NCBI GenBank assembly: GCA_007922195.1
Contig: ML681963.1
Location: 141,856,404 to 141,920,403 of the forward strand
DNA: 64,000 bases
Reading direction: 5' to 3'
Origin: Podocnemis expansa
Lineage: Eukaryota; Chordata; Testudines; Podocnemididae
The translations under genes and the position numbers were made by a program. Under the pieces are notes generated by a model. The model made no database searches. It saw only the letters and a program-made list of their open reading frames with translations, and had not been told where the DNA came from. Below are positions 11,219 through 22,200 of the stretch, piece by piece. The stretch's first letter is position 1. Each line of letters begins with the position of its first letter.

Positions 11219-11429
11219 CAGGGGTCTCAAAACATGCAGCCTGTGGGCCACATGCGGCCCCTAAAGTTATTTCACGTGGCCCGCGATGACATGATTGTTA
11301 CTGATATTTGCAATGTTGTTGTATTAAAAGGTTTCAGTGGTGCGGCCTTTGGGCTAACATGTTGGTCCTCATGTGTCCCTCTACTAGTCCTCATGCAGCC
11401 CTCATGGTGATTTGCGTTTGAGACCCCTG
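11219..11429. mobile_element. hAT-type element, 211 bp, perfect TSD
   Basis: Termini are CAGGGGTCTCAAAAC and GTTTGAGACCCCTG. The flanks are CCCTAGAG on both sides (11211-11218 and 11430-11437). It lies inside the Penelope-like element at 10214-11673 and so is younger than it. A related copy lies at 29031-29218. Confidence 0.9.
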
Positions 11430-11474
11430 CCCTAGAGTTTGAATCCTTACAAATGCTCTGATTTGCTGTTGCAG

Positions 11475-11635
11475 TATGACCTGACCCCATGTCTTACATT
11501 TCCCTGCATTTATTCTCATCCAGTTCTGTAAGTTCCCCTTCTTCAAGGCATCTGATGAAGTGGGATTTTCTCCCACGAAAGCTCATGTGATAAATAAATC
11601 TGTTAGTCTTTTAAGTGCCACAAGACTTCTTGCTT
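11475..11635 (-). repeat. Right terminal arm of Penelope-like element
   Basis: This is the inverted copy of 10216-10375, followed by the short tail that ends in GCTGCCCCTTTGGA. Confidence 0.8.
11552..11580 (+). ncRNA. Hammerhead-ribozyme-like core in the terminal arm (candidate)
   Basis: The order is CTGATGA, one extra A, a 6-bp stem GTGGGA/TCCCAC with a TTTTC loop, then GAAA. This matches the two conserved boxes and stem II of a hammerhead ribozyme, apart from the extra A. Penelope-like terminal repeats are known to carry hammerhead ribozymes. A clear NUH cleavage triplet closing a short stem III was not found in this copy, so activity is doubtful. The same fold recurs at 12730, 37767 and on the minus strand at 10272-10300. 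Confidence 0.4.
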
Positions 11636-11954
11636 TTTTTGCTTTACTAGACTAACAGGGCTGCCCCTTTGGAATTTAATTGCACGTGGCTATGACCTCT
11701 GACAACTGGAGAAGACATGGCTATCAGATCCAAAAAACTTACATGCCCTTCTCCAGGTACAAAAAAGGTTAGAATTTCAAAATGTTGGCCTTTTTTCAGC
11801 ATTTATTTTCAATCTTTAATGAAGGTCATGTTTAGATGTAAAATCAGTTTATTGGGATTTTATCTCTTTCTAATTAGGGTACCTGGGAATTCTTCTGTTC
11901 AGCTAAGAATCTATGTAAAGGATAATCTATTTCAATAAAAGACATGAAGATTTC

Positions 11955-12091
11955 AGCAAAACAAACAAGGATCATCATGGCACTTTTAAAGACTAAAAAA
12001 TTTATTGTGTTTATTCATCGCTCCTAATTTTCAAAACTGCCATGAGACTCCTTGTTTGTTTTGCTAAACTAGACTGACACAGACTTTGGAA
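11955..12091. repeat. Short Penelope-type end pair in inverted orientation
   Basis: AACAAGGATCATCATGGCAC near the left and the inverted GCCATGAGACTCCTTG on the right are two opposed copies of the family end, with a short spacer between. It finishes with CTAGACTGACACAGACTTTGG. It is diverged and non-coding. Confidence 0.6.
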
Positions 12092-12118
12092 CTTGTTGTG
12101 AAGATTGCACTTACCAAT

Positions 12119-12850
12119 TATTTATTGCATGAGCTTTTGTAGGAGAAAATCCCACTTCATCAGACACTTTCAAGACAGAGAAATTTACAGAATGGGAGGA
12201 AAATAAATTCAGAGAAGTGTAAGTCATGGGATGTGGTCACATTGTAACAGTGAATCAAAGCAGTTGCTAAGATTCAAACCTTAGGAAATAGCACATAGAG
12301 GATGAGGTCAAATCCCCTGTTGTCATGGGAAAAGAATCCATAGTTACAATTTAATCCTGCTTTCACACAGTCAAATTTGCATATCAATTCCAATTCTGCA
12401 CTTTCCCTTTGACATCTTCAGGTGTTGCCCATTTGCTTGAGCACAGCTGTTACCAAATCATCAGCAGAGTGATGAAGATTGAACTGATCAGCTACTGGGT
12501 TCTGAATGTTGTGATTTCTGATATCAGAGTTGTAACCTTTTGTTCTTTTGTGCAGAGATTGTCCTATGTATCCAATATATAAGGCATGGGGGCATTTCTG
12601 GCACATGATGGCACAAATCTTAACCACTGCTTTGATTTGCTGTTACAGTGTGACCTCATCCCATGACTTACACTTTCCTGCATTTATTTTCCTCCCGTTT
12701 TGTAATTTTCTCCATCTTCAAAGCGTCTGACGAAGTGGCATTTTCTCCCATGAAAGCTCATGTGATAAATAAGTGTGTTAGTCTTTAAGTGCCACAGGAC
12801 TCCTTGCTTGTTTTGTGGACTAGACTAACACAGCTATCCCTGTGGAACTT
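12119..12850 (-). mobile_element. Penelope-like element, internally deleted, minus strand
   Basis: The flanks CACTTACCAAT (12108-12118) and CACTTACGAAT (12851-12861) form an 11-bp TSD with one mismatch. Inverted arms occupy both ends (about 12125-12235 and 12640-12810). The middle keeps only the GIY-YIG part on the minus strand (12418-12627). There CQKCPHALYIGYIGQSLHKR shows the Tyr-Ile-Gly motif and the basic segment, then DIRNHNIQ and a His-rich HHSADD. RT and linker are deleted. It is more diverged than the copy at 10214. Confidence 0.8.
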
Positions 12851-12861
12851 CACTTACGAAT

Positions 12862-13947
12862 GTCCTCGGAGAAGGGAGGAAGTTTTATTTTGTATATACT
12901 TTGGCTTATTTATTCATGATTTCCAAGGTTAGATATTTCTGTTGGTTAGACATAACAGTTTGTATATTTTGGAACAACTGTAGAAGGCTTCAAAGAGAGA
13001 GCTGAAGCTTCAAAATATAGTACTAAACTTCTAGAAATGTACAGCTGAGACAAAAGCAGTGTCTCCTTGCTAGTAGGAAACCAAACACATAAATTAAAAT
13101 AAGGAAATCTGTTGCCCAGTAACAGTGATATCCTCGACTATTCACCTACTGCATAGTTAAAATTATTCGTATTGTTTCTATTATGGCAGTATCTAGAACC
13201 CTATTGTGTTAGGCCCTGTGGATGCAATTAAAGTCCTGGAGCTTATAACATGGAAAGAAGCATCTCTTTGTGTGGTGGCAGATAGCAATCCGGGCCTCTG
13301 GTAATTACACACAGAGATCATATGCCATTTTACCTGCTGTCAAAACATTTGCTTATTAAAAGACAGTAATGGCTGGGAAGAATAATCATGAGTGGGATAG
13401 AAAATAGTACTGAAAATATTGTAATACCATAAACATAAATAAATAGTATGCTGTCCTCTAGAGCCGGACCATATTCTCACAGTTACGCCAGGAAAAGATG
13501 ACAAAGGGAGGACAGAAAATAAGTCTGACACTTTTTCCCCTTTTTTGCAATCCTGGGGCTGGCAGAGAGCAAAATCACCTGGCATAATTGAGAATACCCC
13601 AAGCGTTGCCTTCAGTGATGCCCCAGCTGCAGTGGTCCCTATGGAAAATTGCAGGAGTGCAGAAATGCTGTGGCATAATAATGCTCTGGCCACTTTTTCT
13701 GCTACCAGACCCTCTGCCCTATCTCCCACAACAGAGCCCCGTCTGTGCTAGTACCCCTTTCACTGGTATTGTTGCCCTAGATGGGTGGAGTTTATGCCTG
13801 TTCTATAGCCCCTTTGTGCCAGAATAGTTAGCACGTGAGACCATAGGGCATGTATTAATTCCTCTCAGCAGAAGATATGCTCATTTCTTGTTCTTAGCAA
13901 AGATAGAACTTAAATGAGAGATGAGCCTGAATCAAAGTCAACTCCAA
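12862..13947. other. Intergenic, nothing recognised
   Basis: No repeat family or exon was recognised. The overlapping frames around 13340-13830 on both strands lack domain features. Confidence 0.4.
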
Positions 13948-14110
13948 GGCTATGTCTACACTGACAGCAGAAAATTCACCTCCATTTGATTGACTTGATA
14001 GATTGGTTCAACTGAGTGGAAGTAAGACACACTCAATCAGTCCAGTGGTTAGTAAAACTACTTCTCAGATGGCATACTGCTGTGCTGACAGGAACACCTT
14101 TTCCATTGGC
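13948..14110. mobile_element. DNA-element end truncated at the CR1 insertion
   Basis: GGCTATGTCTACACTG is the typical left terminus of the 3-bp-TSD DNA elements here. No matching right terminus was found beyond the CR1, so only one end survives. Confidence 0.4.
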
Positions 14111-14179
14111 ACAGCACAGTGGAGACAGCAAACAGGGGAGTTTGCGAGGAAGTTTGAGGAGGAGTTTGGTGAGGCCAAG

Positions 14180-15244
14180 ATGGTGAAGAGGAGCCGCACT
14201 GCTGGTGCCAATGCCCCTGCTGTTTCCTTTGCCACTGTTTGTAGCCAGACAGAGTGTCTGACGATGGATATCTCCACCCAGATCCTGGTGTGGATTTGCA
14301 AGGACTGTGGCCTTCATTTTCCTGCCACTGATGATCAGGCTAGGGAGATGAGCCTATGTAATAGGTGCCTTCTGGTGGCATCTCTCCAGAAACAAGTAGG
14401 AGAGTTACAGGAGGAGGTGTCACGACTCAGGAGTATCCATGCTCTGGAAAAGTTCCTTGACAGTGTCCACGATGAGACCTGCAAGGAGGAGGTCCCTATC
14501 CCGGTGCCAAAGCCTACTGCCACAGCTCTGGAAACAGATGGGATGCCTATGGCAGAGGGAGGACAGTGGCAGCTGGTCACTTCTGGCAGCAGACAGTGCT
14601 CCACGCCTGCTCACATCCCACCATCCATTGTGGTGAGGAACCGTTATGCGGTGCTGGACACGATGAAGGAAGTAGAGGAGATGCCATCCACCCCAGAGAC
14701 TGGGCAGATCACAGCCACCTCACCTAAGAGGAAACGTAGGGTTTTGGTGATTGGGGACTCCCTCCTGAGAGGAACGGAGGCACCCATCTGTCGCCCTGAC
14801 AAGGCCTCTAGAGAGGTATGCTGCCTGCCAGGTGCCCGTATCAGAGATGTAACGGAGAGATTGTCAAAAATCATCCGCCCCTCAGACTACTACCCCATGC
14901 TTCTTATCCATGTGGGTACCAATGATACTGCGAGAGGTGATCCTCAGCAGATCAAAGGTGACTTCAGGGCTCTGGGAGCGAGGGTGAAGGAGTCTGGAGC
15001 ACAGGTGGTGTTCTCATCAATCCTTCCAGTCAAGGCTAGAGGCCTGAGGAGAGACGGGTGCATCCTAGAGGTGAATGCCTGGCTGAGAAGATGGTGTGGT
15101 CAGGAGGGATTCGGCTTCCTTGACCATGGAGTTCTGTTTCAGGACAGAGGATTGATAGGCAGAGATGGCCTTCACCTGTCCAGGAAGGGGAAGAGTGTGT
15201 TTGGGCACAGACTGGCTGACCTAGTGAGGAAGGCTTTAAACTAG
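14180..15244 (+). CDS. CR1 ORF1 protein with zinc-binding motif and SGNH esterase domain
   Basis: CR1 ORF1 proteins bind the element RNA, and in several lineages carry an esterase-like domain of uncertain role. The start chosen is the ATG at 14180 (MVKRSR), because similarity to the copy at 55746 supports it; the open frame extends further upstream without homology. The 354-residue product has a basic N-terminus, a CxxC...CxxC motif (C40, C43, C60, C63), then a Leu/Glu-rich coiled coil (about 66-90), a variable linker, and the esterase from about 185. Visible there are GDS with the nucleophile Ser194, GTND near 246-249, and DGLH with Asp329 and His332. All SGNH catalytic positions look intact, and no stop interrupts it. 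Whether it is expressed cannot be told. Confidence 0.88.
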   Translation: MVKRSRTAGANAPAVSFATVCSQTECLTMDISTQILVWICKDCGLHFPATDDQAREMSLCNRCLLVASLQKQVGELQEEVSRLRSIHALEKFLDSVHDETCKEEVPIPVPKPTATALETDGMPMAEGGQWQLVTSGSRQCSTPAHIPPSIVVRNRYAVLDTMKEVEEMPSTPETGQITATSPKRKRRVLVIGDSLLRGTEAPICRPDKASREVCCLPGARIRDVTERLSKIIRPSDYYPMLLIHVGTNDTARGDPQQIKGDFRALGARVKESGAQVVFSSILPVKARGLRRDGCILEVNAWLRRWCGQEGFGFLDHGVLFQDRGLIGRDGLHLSRKGKSVFGHRLADLVRKALN

Positions 15245-15249
15245 ATTCA

Positions 15250-18200
15250 ATGGGGGAAGGAGACCAAAGCCCACAGGTAAGTGGCAATGTGGGAGATCTG
15301 GGGGAAGGGATGGAACTTGGGGGGTGTTGGGACTGTAGTCCCAGGAATAAAAGAGAAGGTAGTTGGAACATGGGGGGGGGATCAAATAATTGTCTTAAAT
15401 GTTCCACTGAAGCGCCAACACATGAGGAGAGTGGGGCAGGAGGACTCCAAGAAAAAATGCAAGGATGTATATGTAATAGAATTGAAAACCAAACTGACAA
15501 AGTAGGGCAAGTGACTGGGTATCTTAGGTGCCTATACACTAATGCGAGGAGCCTGGGAAATAAACAGGAAGAATTGGAAGTACTAATGCAGGCAAGGAAC
15601 TATGATATCATAGGAATAACGGAGACGTGGTGGGATAGTCTGCATGACTGGAGCTCTGCCGTGGATGGGTATAAACTGTTCAGGAAGGACAGGCAGGGAA
15701 GAAGAGGGGGAGGAGTAGCACTATATGTAAAAGAGCTCTATGACTGCTCAGAGCTCCATTATGGAAGTGGAAGCATGCCTGTAGAAAGTCTGTGGGTTAC
15801 ATTGAGAGGGGAATGCAACAAGGGGGATGTTGTGGTGGGGGTCTGCTATAGACCACCAGACCAGAAGCAGGAGGCGGATGAGGTGTTCTATGGACAACTA
15901 GCAGAAGCTTGTAGATCACAGGCCCTGGTGCTCATGGGGGACTTCAATTACCCTGACATCTGCTGGGAGGCCAATACAGCAGTGCATGGGCAATCCAGGA
16001 AGTTTTTAGAGTATGTTGGGGACAACTTTCTAGTACAAATGCTGGAGGAACCAACTAGGGGCCTTGCACCTCTTGACCTGCTGCTCACAAACAGGGAAGA
16101 ATTGATCAGGGACGTAGAGGTAAATGGCAAGCTAGGCAGTAGTGACCATGACATGGTTGAGTTCAGGATGCTCATTAAAGGAAGGAAGGAAAGAAGCAAA
16201 CCAAAAACCCTGGACTTCAAAAGAGCAGATTTTGGCTCCCTCGGGGAACTGATGGGCAGGATCCCTTGGGAAGCTAATCTGAAGGGGAAAGGAGTCTAAG
16301 AACGCTGGTTATATTTTAAAGAAATCCTGCTAAGGGCACAGGAAGTTGCCATTCCAGTTAGGAGAAAGAACAAACATTTGAGGCAGCCAGAATGGCTTAG
16401 CAGAGAACTCTGCTCTGAGATTAAACATAAAAAGGAAGCTTACAGGAAGTGGAAGCTTGGTCTGATGACCAAGGAGGCATATAAAGATATTGCTAGGGAC
16501 TGCAGAGATAAAATCAGAAAGGCCAAAGGACAAATGGAGCTGCGGCTAGCGAGGGATGTAAAGGATAACAAGAAGGGGTTCTACAAGTATGTTAATAACA
16601 AGAAGAGGATCAGGGATGGTGTAGGTCCCTTGTTGAATGGGGCAGGCATCCTCGTGACAGAGGATGAAGAAAAAGCTGAAGTGCTCAATGCTTTTTTTGC
16701 TTCAGTTTTCACAGGCAGGGTCAGCTCCCAGCCCACTACCATGGGTATGGCAGATGGGAGAGAAGAAGAGAGGCCCTTGATGATGGAAGGTCAGGTCAGG
16801 GACTGCTTAAAGAAGCTGGATGTGCACAAGTCCATGGGGCCGGACGAACTGCATCCAAGGGTGCTGAGGGAATTGGCCGATGAGAACTACTTGAAGGGTT
16901 GCTCCAAGGAGGATGGAGCTCGACTGTTCTCGGTAGTAACAGAGGGCAGAACGAGAAGCAATGGTTTCAAGTTACAGTTGGGGCGGTCCAGGCTGGATAT
17001 TAGGAGAAACTTCCTTACTAGGTGAGTGGTGAAGCATTGGAATAAGCTGCCTAGGGAGGTGGTGGAATCTCCATCTCTGGAGATGTTCAAGGCCCAGCTG
17101 GACAGAACCCTGACTGGGATGGTTTAGTGGGAGTGGTACTGCCTCTGGCAGGGGGTTGGACTAGATGACCTCGAGTAGTCCCTTCCAACCCTATGATTCT
17201 ATGATGAGATAGCAGCACCACTGGCCGTTATTTTTCAAAACTCATGGAGAACAAGGGAGGTCCCAGAGGACTGGAAAAAAGCAAATGTAGTGCCTATTTT
17301 CAAGAAAGGGAAAAAGGAGGATCCGGGGAATTATAGACCAGTCAGCCTCACCTCAATCCCTGGAAAAATTATGGAGCAGATTCTCAAAGAATCCATCCTC
17401 AAACATTTAGAAGAAAATAAAGTGATCAGGAACAGTCAGCATGGATTTACCAAGGGTAAATCATGCCTGACCAATCTCATTTTCTTCTATGATCAGATGA
17501 CTGGTTTTCTGGATGCAGGATGATATACCTTGATTTTAGTAAGGCTTTTGATACAGTTTCCCACAGCATTCTCATTGGCAAATTAAGGAAGTATGGGTTG
17601 GATAGGTGGACTATAAGGTGGATAGAAAACTGGCTAGATCAACGGTTTCAGTGTGTAGGAATCAATGGTTCCATGTCTAGCTGGCAGCCAGTCACGAGTG
17701 GTGTGCCCCAGGGGTCGGTCCTGGGGCCGGTTCTGTTCAACATTTTCATCAATGATCTGGATGATGGAATAGACTGCACTCTCAGTAAGTTTGGAGATGA
17801 CACCAAGCTGGGGGGAACAGTAGACACGTTGGAGGGCAAGGACAGGATTCAGGGAGACCTAGATAAATTGGAACAGTGGGCCAATAAAAATCTTATGAAG
17901 TTCAATAAGGACAAGTGTAAAATCCTGCATATGCGACGGAAAAACCCCATGCACTGCTACAGGCTGGGAAACATTCAGTTAAGTAGCAGCAGTGTAGAAA
18001 AGGACCTGGGGGTCTTGGTGGATGGGAAGCTAGACATGAGTCAGCAGTGTGCTCTTGCTGCCAAAAAGGCCAATGGCATACTGGGCTGCATCAAAAGAAG
18101 TGTTACCAGCAGATCAAGGGATGTGATCATTCCCCTCTATTCTGCACTGGTGAGGCCACATCTAGAATACTGTGTTCAGTTTTGGGCTCCCCACTACAAA

Positions 18201-18593
18201 AAGGACAGGGACATGCTAGAGAGAGTTCAGAGGAGGGCAACCAAAATGATTAAAGGGCTGGAGCACAAGCCCTATGAGGAAAGACTGATAGCATTAGGCT
18301 TACTTAGTCTGCAGAAGAGATGATTGAGGGGGGATTTGATAGCAACCTTCAACTACTTGAAGGGATGCTCTAAGGAAGATGGAGCTCGACTGTTCTTGGT
18401 GGTAACAGAGGACAGAACAAGGAGCAATGGTCTCAAGTTGCAGTTAGGGAGGTCGAGGCTGGATATTAGAAAAAACTTTTTTACTAGGCGAGTGGTGAAG
18501 CATTGGAATGAGCTGCCAAGGGAGATGGTGGAGTCTCCATCTTTGGAGGTGTTTAAGGCCCAGCTGGACAAAACCATGACTGGGATGGTTTAG
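15250..18593 (+). pseudogene. CR1 ORF2, endonuclease plus reverse transcriptase, disrupted
   Basis: ORF2 nicks the target and copies the element RNA. The APE-type endonuclease is open from 15250 to 16299: YTNARS, ITETWW (catalytic Glu), GDFNYPD and SSDHDMVEF (catalytic Asp-His) are all visible. The frame then hits TAA at 16297-16299, probably a CAA-to-TAA change. It continues in the same frame to about 16885, where a CR1 3' end is inserted up to 17202. RT motifs follow: NYRPVSL, then a small deletion at about 17519 that shifts the frame, then [13 protein letters not shown] (catalytic Asp), [11 protein letters not shown] and FGDDTKL. The last keeps both aspartates but has Gly where FADD is usual. 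A TGA at 18321-18323 precedes the final 89 codons. It cannot make a full protein as it stands. Confidence 0.88.
16886..17202 (+). mobile_element. Truncated CR1 3' end inserted into CR1 ORF2
   Basis: This 317-bp piece reads as the last codons of CR1 ORF2 ([13 protein letters not shown] onward) plus the 3' UTR and a CTATGATTCTATG tail. It is flanked by GATGAGA at 16879-16885 and 17203-17209. Removing it restores the ORF2 reading across ELADE-IAAP. Same orientation as the host element. It closely resembles the host's own 3' end at 18355-18676. Confidence 0.85.
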
Positions 18594-18684
18594 TGGGAGT
18601 GGTCCTGCCTCTGGCAGGGGGTTGGACTAGATGACCTATGAGGTCCCTTCCAACCCTAGGATTCTATGATTCTATGACAGCACA

Positions 18685-19260
18685 TAGAATGGAAGTTAAA
18701 AAAATTATTATGGACCAGAATGTAGCCATTGTGGCCTAGTGGTTGAAACAAGAGTCAGGTCTAGTAGATAGAGCAGGCATCTAGGTTAGGTAACAGAGTG
18801 AAGGATCAGCACCAGAGTCAACTGCCAATTATCAGAACCAGGGGTCAAGCAAGAGTCAAGCCAAATTCAGCTAGGTGAGAACTAGAGAAGAGGCACAGAG
18901 CAGGAGCAAAGTAAGAAGCAGAGCAAAGGCTGGCATGAGGCAGGAGAAGAGCAGGAACAGGGCTGGATGCAAGATGCCAGCCCAAGCAGGATCCAATTCA
19001 GCTACAATGAGAAATCACCTTGTCACTCAGATAACCTGCTGTACTTTCTGGTGGCTTAAATAGCATGGTTGGACCAATCAGGGGAGCTGGGCAATCCTCC
19101 AATCAAGACTTCTGTGAGTGGTGCTATCTTATCAGCCCATCAGGTTTCAGCAGATACTGGGTGATGCCTAAGATGCAGTATCTACCTCACGCTTCTGGGT
19201 TAGAGTTCAAGAGCTGGTATATCACACAAGTACAGTTAACAGTTCAAATGGAATTGTAAA
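18685..19260 (+). repeat. Unidentified repeat, possible MIR head plus LTR-like segment
   Basis: GTGGCCTAGTGGTTGAAACA at about 18731 resembles the tRNA-derived head of a MIR-type SINE. Further on, GTGGCTTAAATAG at 19052 followed by GGACCAATCAGG has the TATA-like and CCAAT-like arrangement seen in some LTRs. The boundaries and family are not established. Confidence 0.3.
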
Positions 19261-22200
19261 GCCAGGACCAGGCATGCTGTCATTAATTTAGCACTATTTT
19301 TTATCCCTGTTACTTAATTTTTTATCTAGGGGACAGTGGAGGCAGAGGGATTTGATAAGAGAGATAAAAACATTTGGTACTGTTGGACTTAAGGTCAGAA
19401 CCATAATCACTAACAATTAATGGAAACACTCCCGTTGATTACAGTGGGCACTGGTTCAGGTCCATAGCATGAGCAGGAGTGACGTCTTGACATGGATCTC
19501 TCAGTGCATTCAGTCTTTTCATGCACTGATCTTACTATATTTGACCTTATTTTCTCGTGAGCTGAGCTGGCTGTTTTCATTGAACTGTTCTTATTGTTTA
19601 TAGTGTTTATATTGACGGTGTTTGCAAGGACTGGGCCAGCAAATCAGAGGCAGTGCAATGGTGGCCTGATGCCCAAAGTGGCCACAGCTCAGATTTTGGG
19701 CCACCCATTCTGACTGAGAAGACTTTCGGACCACTTTCCACAGCTGTAAGTAACTACACAAGAGGCAGGTAAAGGAGAATCAGTGTGGTCTCTTAAATGC
19801 TTGTGAATCACCATGTCTGCAAATGGCACTATCCAAATAATCAAAATGTTTCTGAACCTGGATAGCTCTGAGCTTCAGTTTCCTGACCTGGAAGCCTTGT
19901 GCAGAGATGCCACAGTGCTACTCAGCCACAGCTAGCAGAAAATGCTGTTATTTTTATTGTAGTAAAGACTGCTGTCAAATAACCACTGACCTGAGACCCC
20001 TGTAACTATTGCAGTGGTGGTACTCCAGGTGCAGCTATCACCAAAATAGAGAGGGACCCAATTCTAGACATCTATGAACTTTGGGAGATGGGAGGAACCT
20101 GGATCCTATCTGACACCTGGATCAGAACTGCACAACTGGTGTCATTTCTATAATAGGCAAACCAAAATCCTAGTTCAGAGCACACTTAAAAAGCTCCAGA
20201 TCAAAAGGTATCCAAAGGAACATAATCTCTGTTTTTTCAATAAGGTACCAATTAGTTATCACAACCATCATCTCTATGCTGACTCTGTTTCTATAACAAA
20301 CAGAACCAGATCCCTGAATCCAAATACTCTTTAGTCCCTGGAGCATTCACATTGACACTGAGAGCTGACTTCATCAGCCCAGGCCAACTTCTACCAGAAA
20401 TGCAGAGTTCATTCAGAAAGCTGCCCAGTCTGCATATAAAAAAGGAAACAGAAAATTGTTCCCATGCTTGAATGTTCCTGACATCCTGTTGTGCCCTGCC
20501 TGCCTCAGCCTTCTTTGCTTTACTCTCCCAACAATGGGAGCTGTTGCTTTTGCTGGACTGGGCTCTAGCCAAGCATGGAAATTGGCATATATCTTCCAAC
20601 AGTGCCAAATGCAATCCTCCCACTGATCCCATTTATTTAGAATGTTACAAACATGCTGCAAAAAACAAGCAGAGCAAAAATCCAGGAGAGATGAAGTGGA
20701 CTGGGAGAAGGGGGAAACAAATCCCTTCCCCGTGGTTACAGACTGTGCCACTAATCCATTTGGTTTGAAACAACTGCCATCTGAAATTGTTTTTAAGCAG
20801 CCTACATGAAGCCTGGTGTGTTCCAGATTGAAAATGAAATAACTCTCATTTTGGGGTGGACTGTGTGATGAAGATGTAGCCATAAAGTAAATAATGATTC
20901 AGCTCTAACTTTCAATTTTGTCCCACTTAAGTTGCTCAACCAGGTGTGGAAGTCAATAAAATTTGCTTTTCCCCCTTTGGAAAGCTATTCTGAGTTCAGC
21001 ATGACCAAAGAACAGCCACTTATTAACTGCTTGGCAGTGCTCTGGGCTTTGCTGCTAGAATCCCCAGCAATTGCTAGAACAACACGTTTGTCAATAGTAA
21101 TCTAGTTCAGTATGATATGAAATTATGTGGTGAGGTGGGGATCTCCTGCTATTTATTCTAACACCTCTGTTTTATCACACTGTGTCTGAGATAGTTGTGC
21201 AAGAAGGCAATGCTGATTTTTAGTATTGGTTTGTATTTAATTATTTCTTGCCTCAGAGATCTGCATCTAGAGGCAGCTATGCACAACACAGCAGGCATGC
21301 ATGCATCCATCTTTCATTCACTCTTTCCCTTTGCAAAATAGTGGTATGCAGTAGGGCCACATGACCTCGAGCCTGTAATAAGAACATGGCCATAGATATA
21401 CATTTGTTATGCATCACCCACTGGAGATAGAACCAAGGATGTTCAGCTTCAAAAAACACAAACTACCACCATTTGAGTTACAGGATTGGCTTTATTAATT
21501 GTAAATAGTAGCAGGTTTATCCTTTTTGGAGACCGTCACTGTAGGGAGACATGATCAGAGACATTCAGCAAGTGTGTTTCACTTTGATCACAGCACATCA
21601 CATCTTATAAGCTGGCTTAGATCAATACCCTGACAGAAGACTTCTGAGGGACACTTTTTCAGTGGGGGCCATTCAGTAAGTATCACTCTTCCTTTTAGGT
21701 CAAACTCTTCAGAACAGGGCTGAATTTTACCTTCCAGTTCAGTACTGAATTAATTAGCTAACATGGGGCTAAAAGGACACCAAGCCATTAAAAGGTTGTC
21801 TTTTGAATGAGATACAAAAATGAGGTGTAGAAGACTAGTGTATGCATAGTGCTTTTTGTAAGAAGAGGGATGTTGATTTTGGTATTTTGTCATATTTTAT
21901 CTTAGCAGTTTCTGTTGGGTGTTTATCCTGATTTAAACTGCTGCATAGTATAGCTTTGCACTAATGCACTTGCCACGCTTCAGCCCAGAGGTGTCTTTAC
22001 TTCAGTGGTGAGTGAAGTGGCTCCTCTGCATCCCCACCACATTGCAACACTTAAAGAATCTTTACAGTGCACTGTGAGAGCTTTGCATGCCACTGAAGTG
22101 GAAATTATTGTTCATGAAGCCAGCCTGCATGCTCTCTTAGCTTTCCATGTTGTTATTTCAGTGCTGTTTTGCATCACCAAGCTCAATCCACTACTATGAG

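Larger units (their letters stand above)
10214..11673 (+). mobile_element. Penelope-like element with inverted terminal arms and 11-bp TSD
   Basis: The element is flanked by ATTTAATTGCA on both sides (10203-10213 and 11674-11684), a perfect 11-bp duplication. Arms of about 160 bp at 10216-10375 and 11475-11635 are near-identical inverted copies; both encode the same peptide start (MGENPTSSD) on opposite strands. Between them lies the linker and GIY-YIG part of a Penelope-like polyprotein. The right end adds a tail, CTAGACTAACAGGGCTGCC, missing from the left. Most of the reverse transcriptase is absent, so this copy could not move by itself. A hAT (11219-11429) sits between the coding part and the right arm. 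Confidence 0.85.
14119..18676 (+). mobile_element. Near-complete CR1 LINE with 8-bp TSD
   Basis: This non-LTR retrotransposon is flanked by ACAGCACA at 14111-14118 and 18677-18684, an exact 8-bp duplication. It holds ORF1, then ORF2 (endonuclease plus reverse transcriptase) five bases after the ORF1 stop, and a 3' UTR ending in ATTCTATGATTCTATG, the diagnostic CR1 tail. ORF1 is open. ORF2 has two nonsense codons, one small deletion and one inserted CR1 3' end. The few lesions and the intact TSD point to a fairly recent insertion. The insertion lies upstream of TOLLIP, in the same orientation. Confidence 0.92.

Noticed and set aside
14003..14179. Extension of CR1 ORF1 59 codons upstream
   Set aside because: It crosses the TSD into flanking sequence and has no similarity to the second CR1 copy; the ATG at 14180 is the better start.
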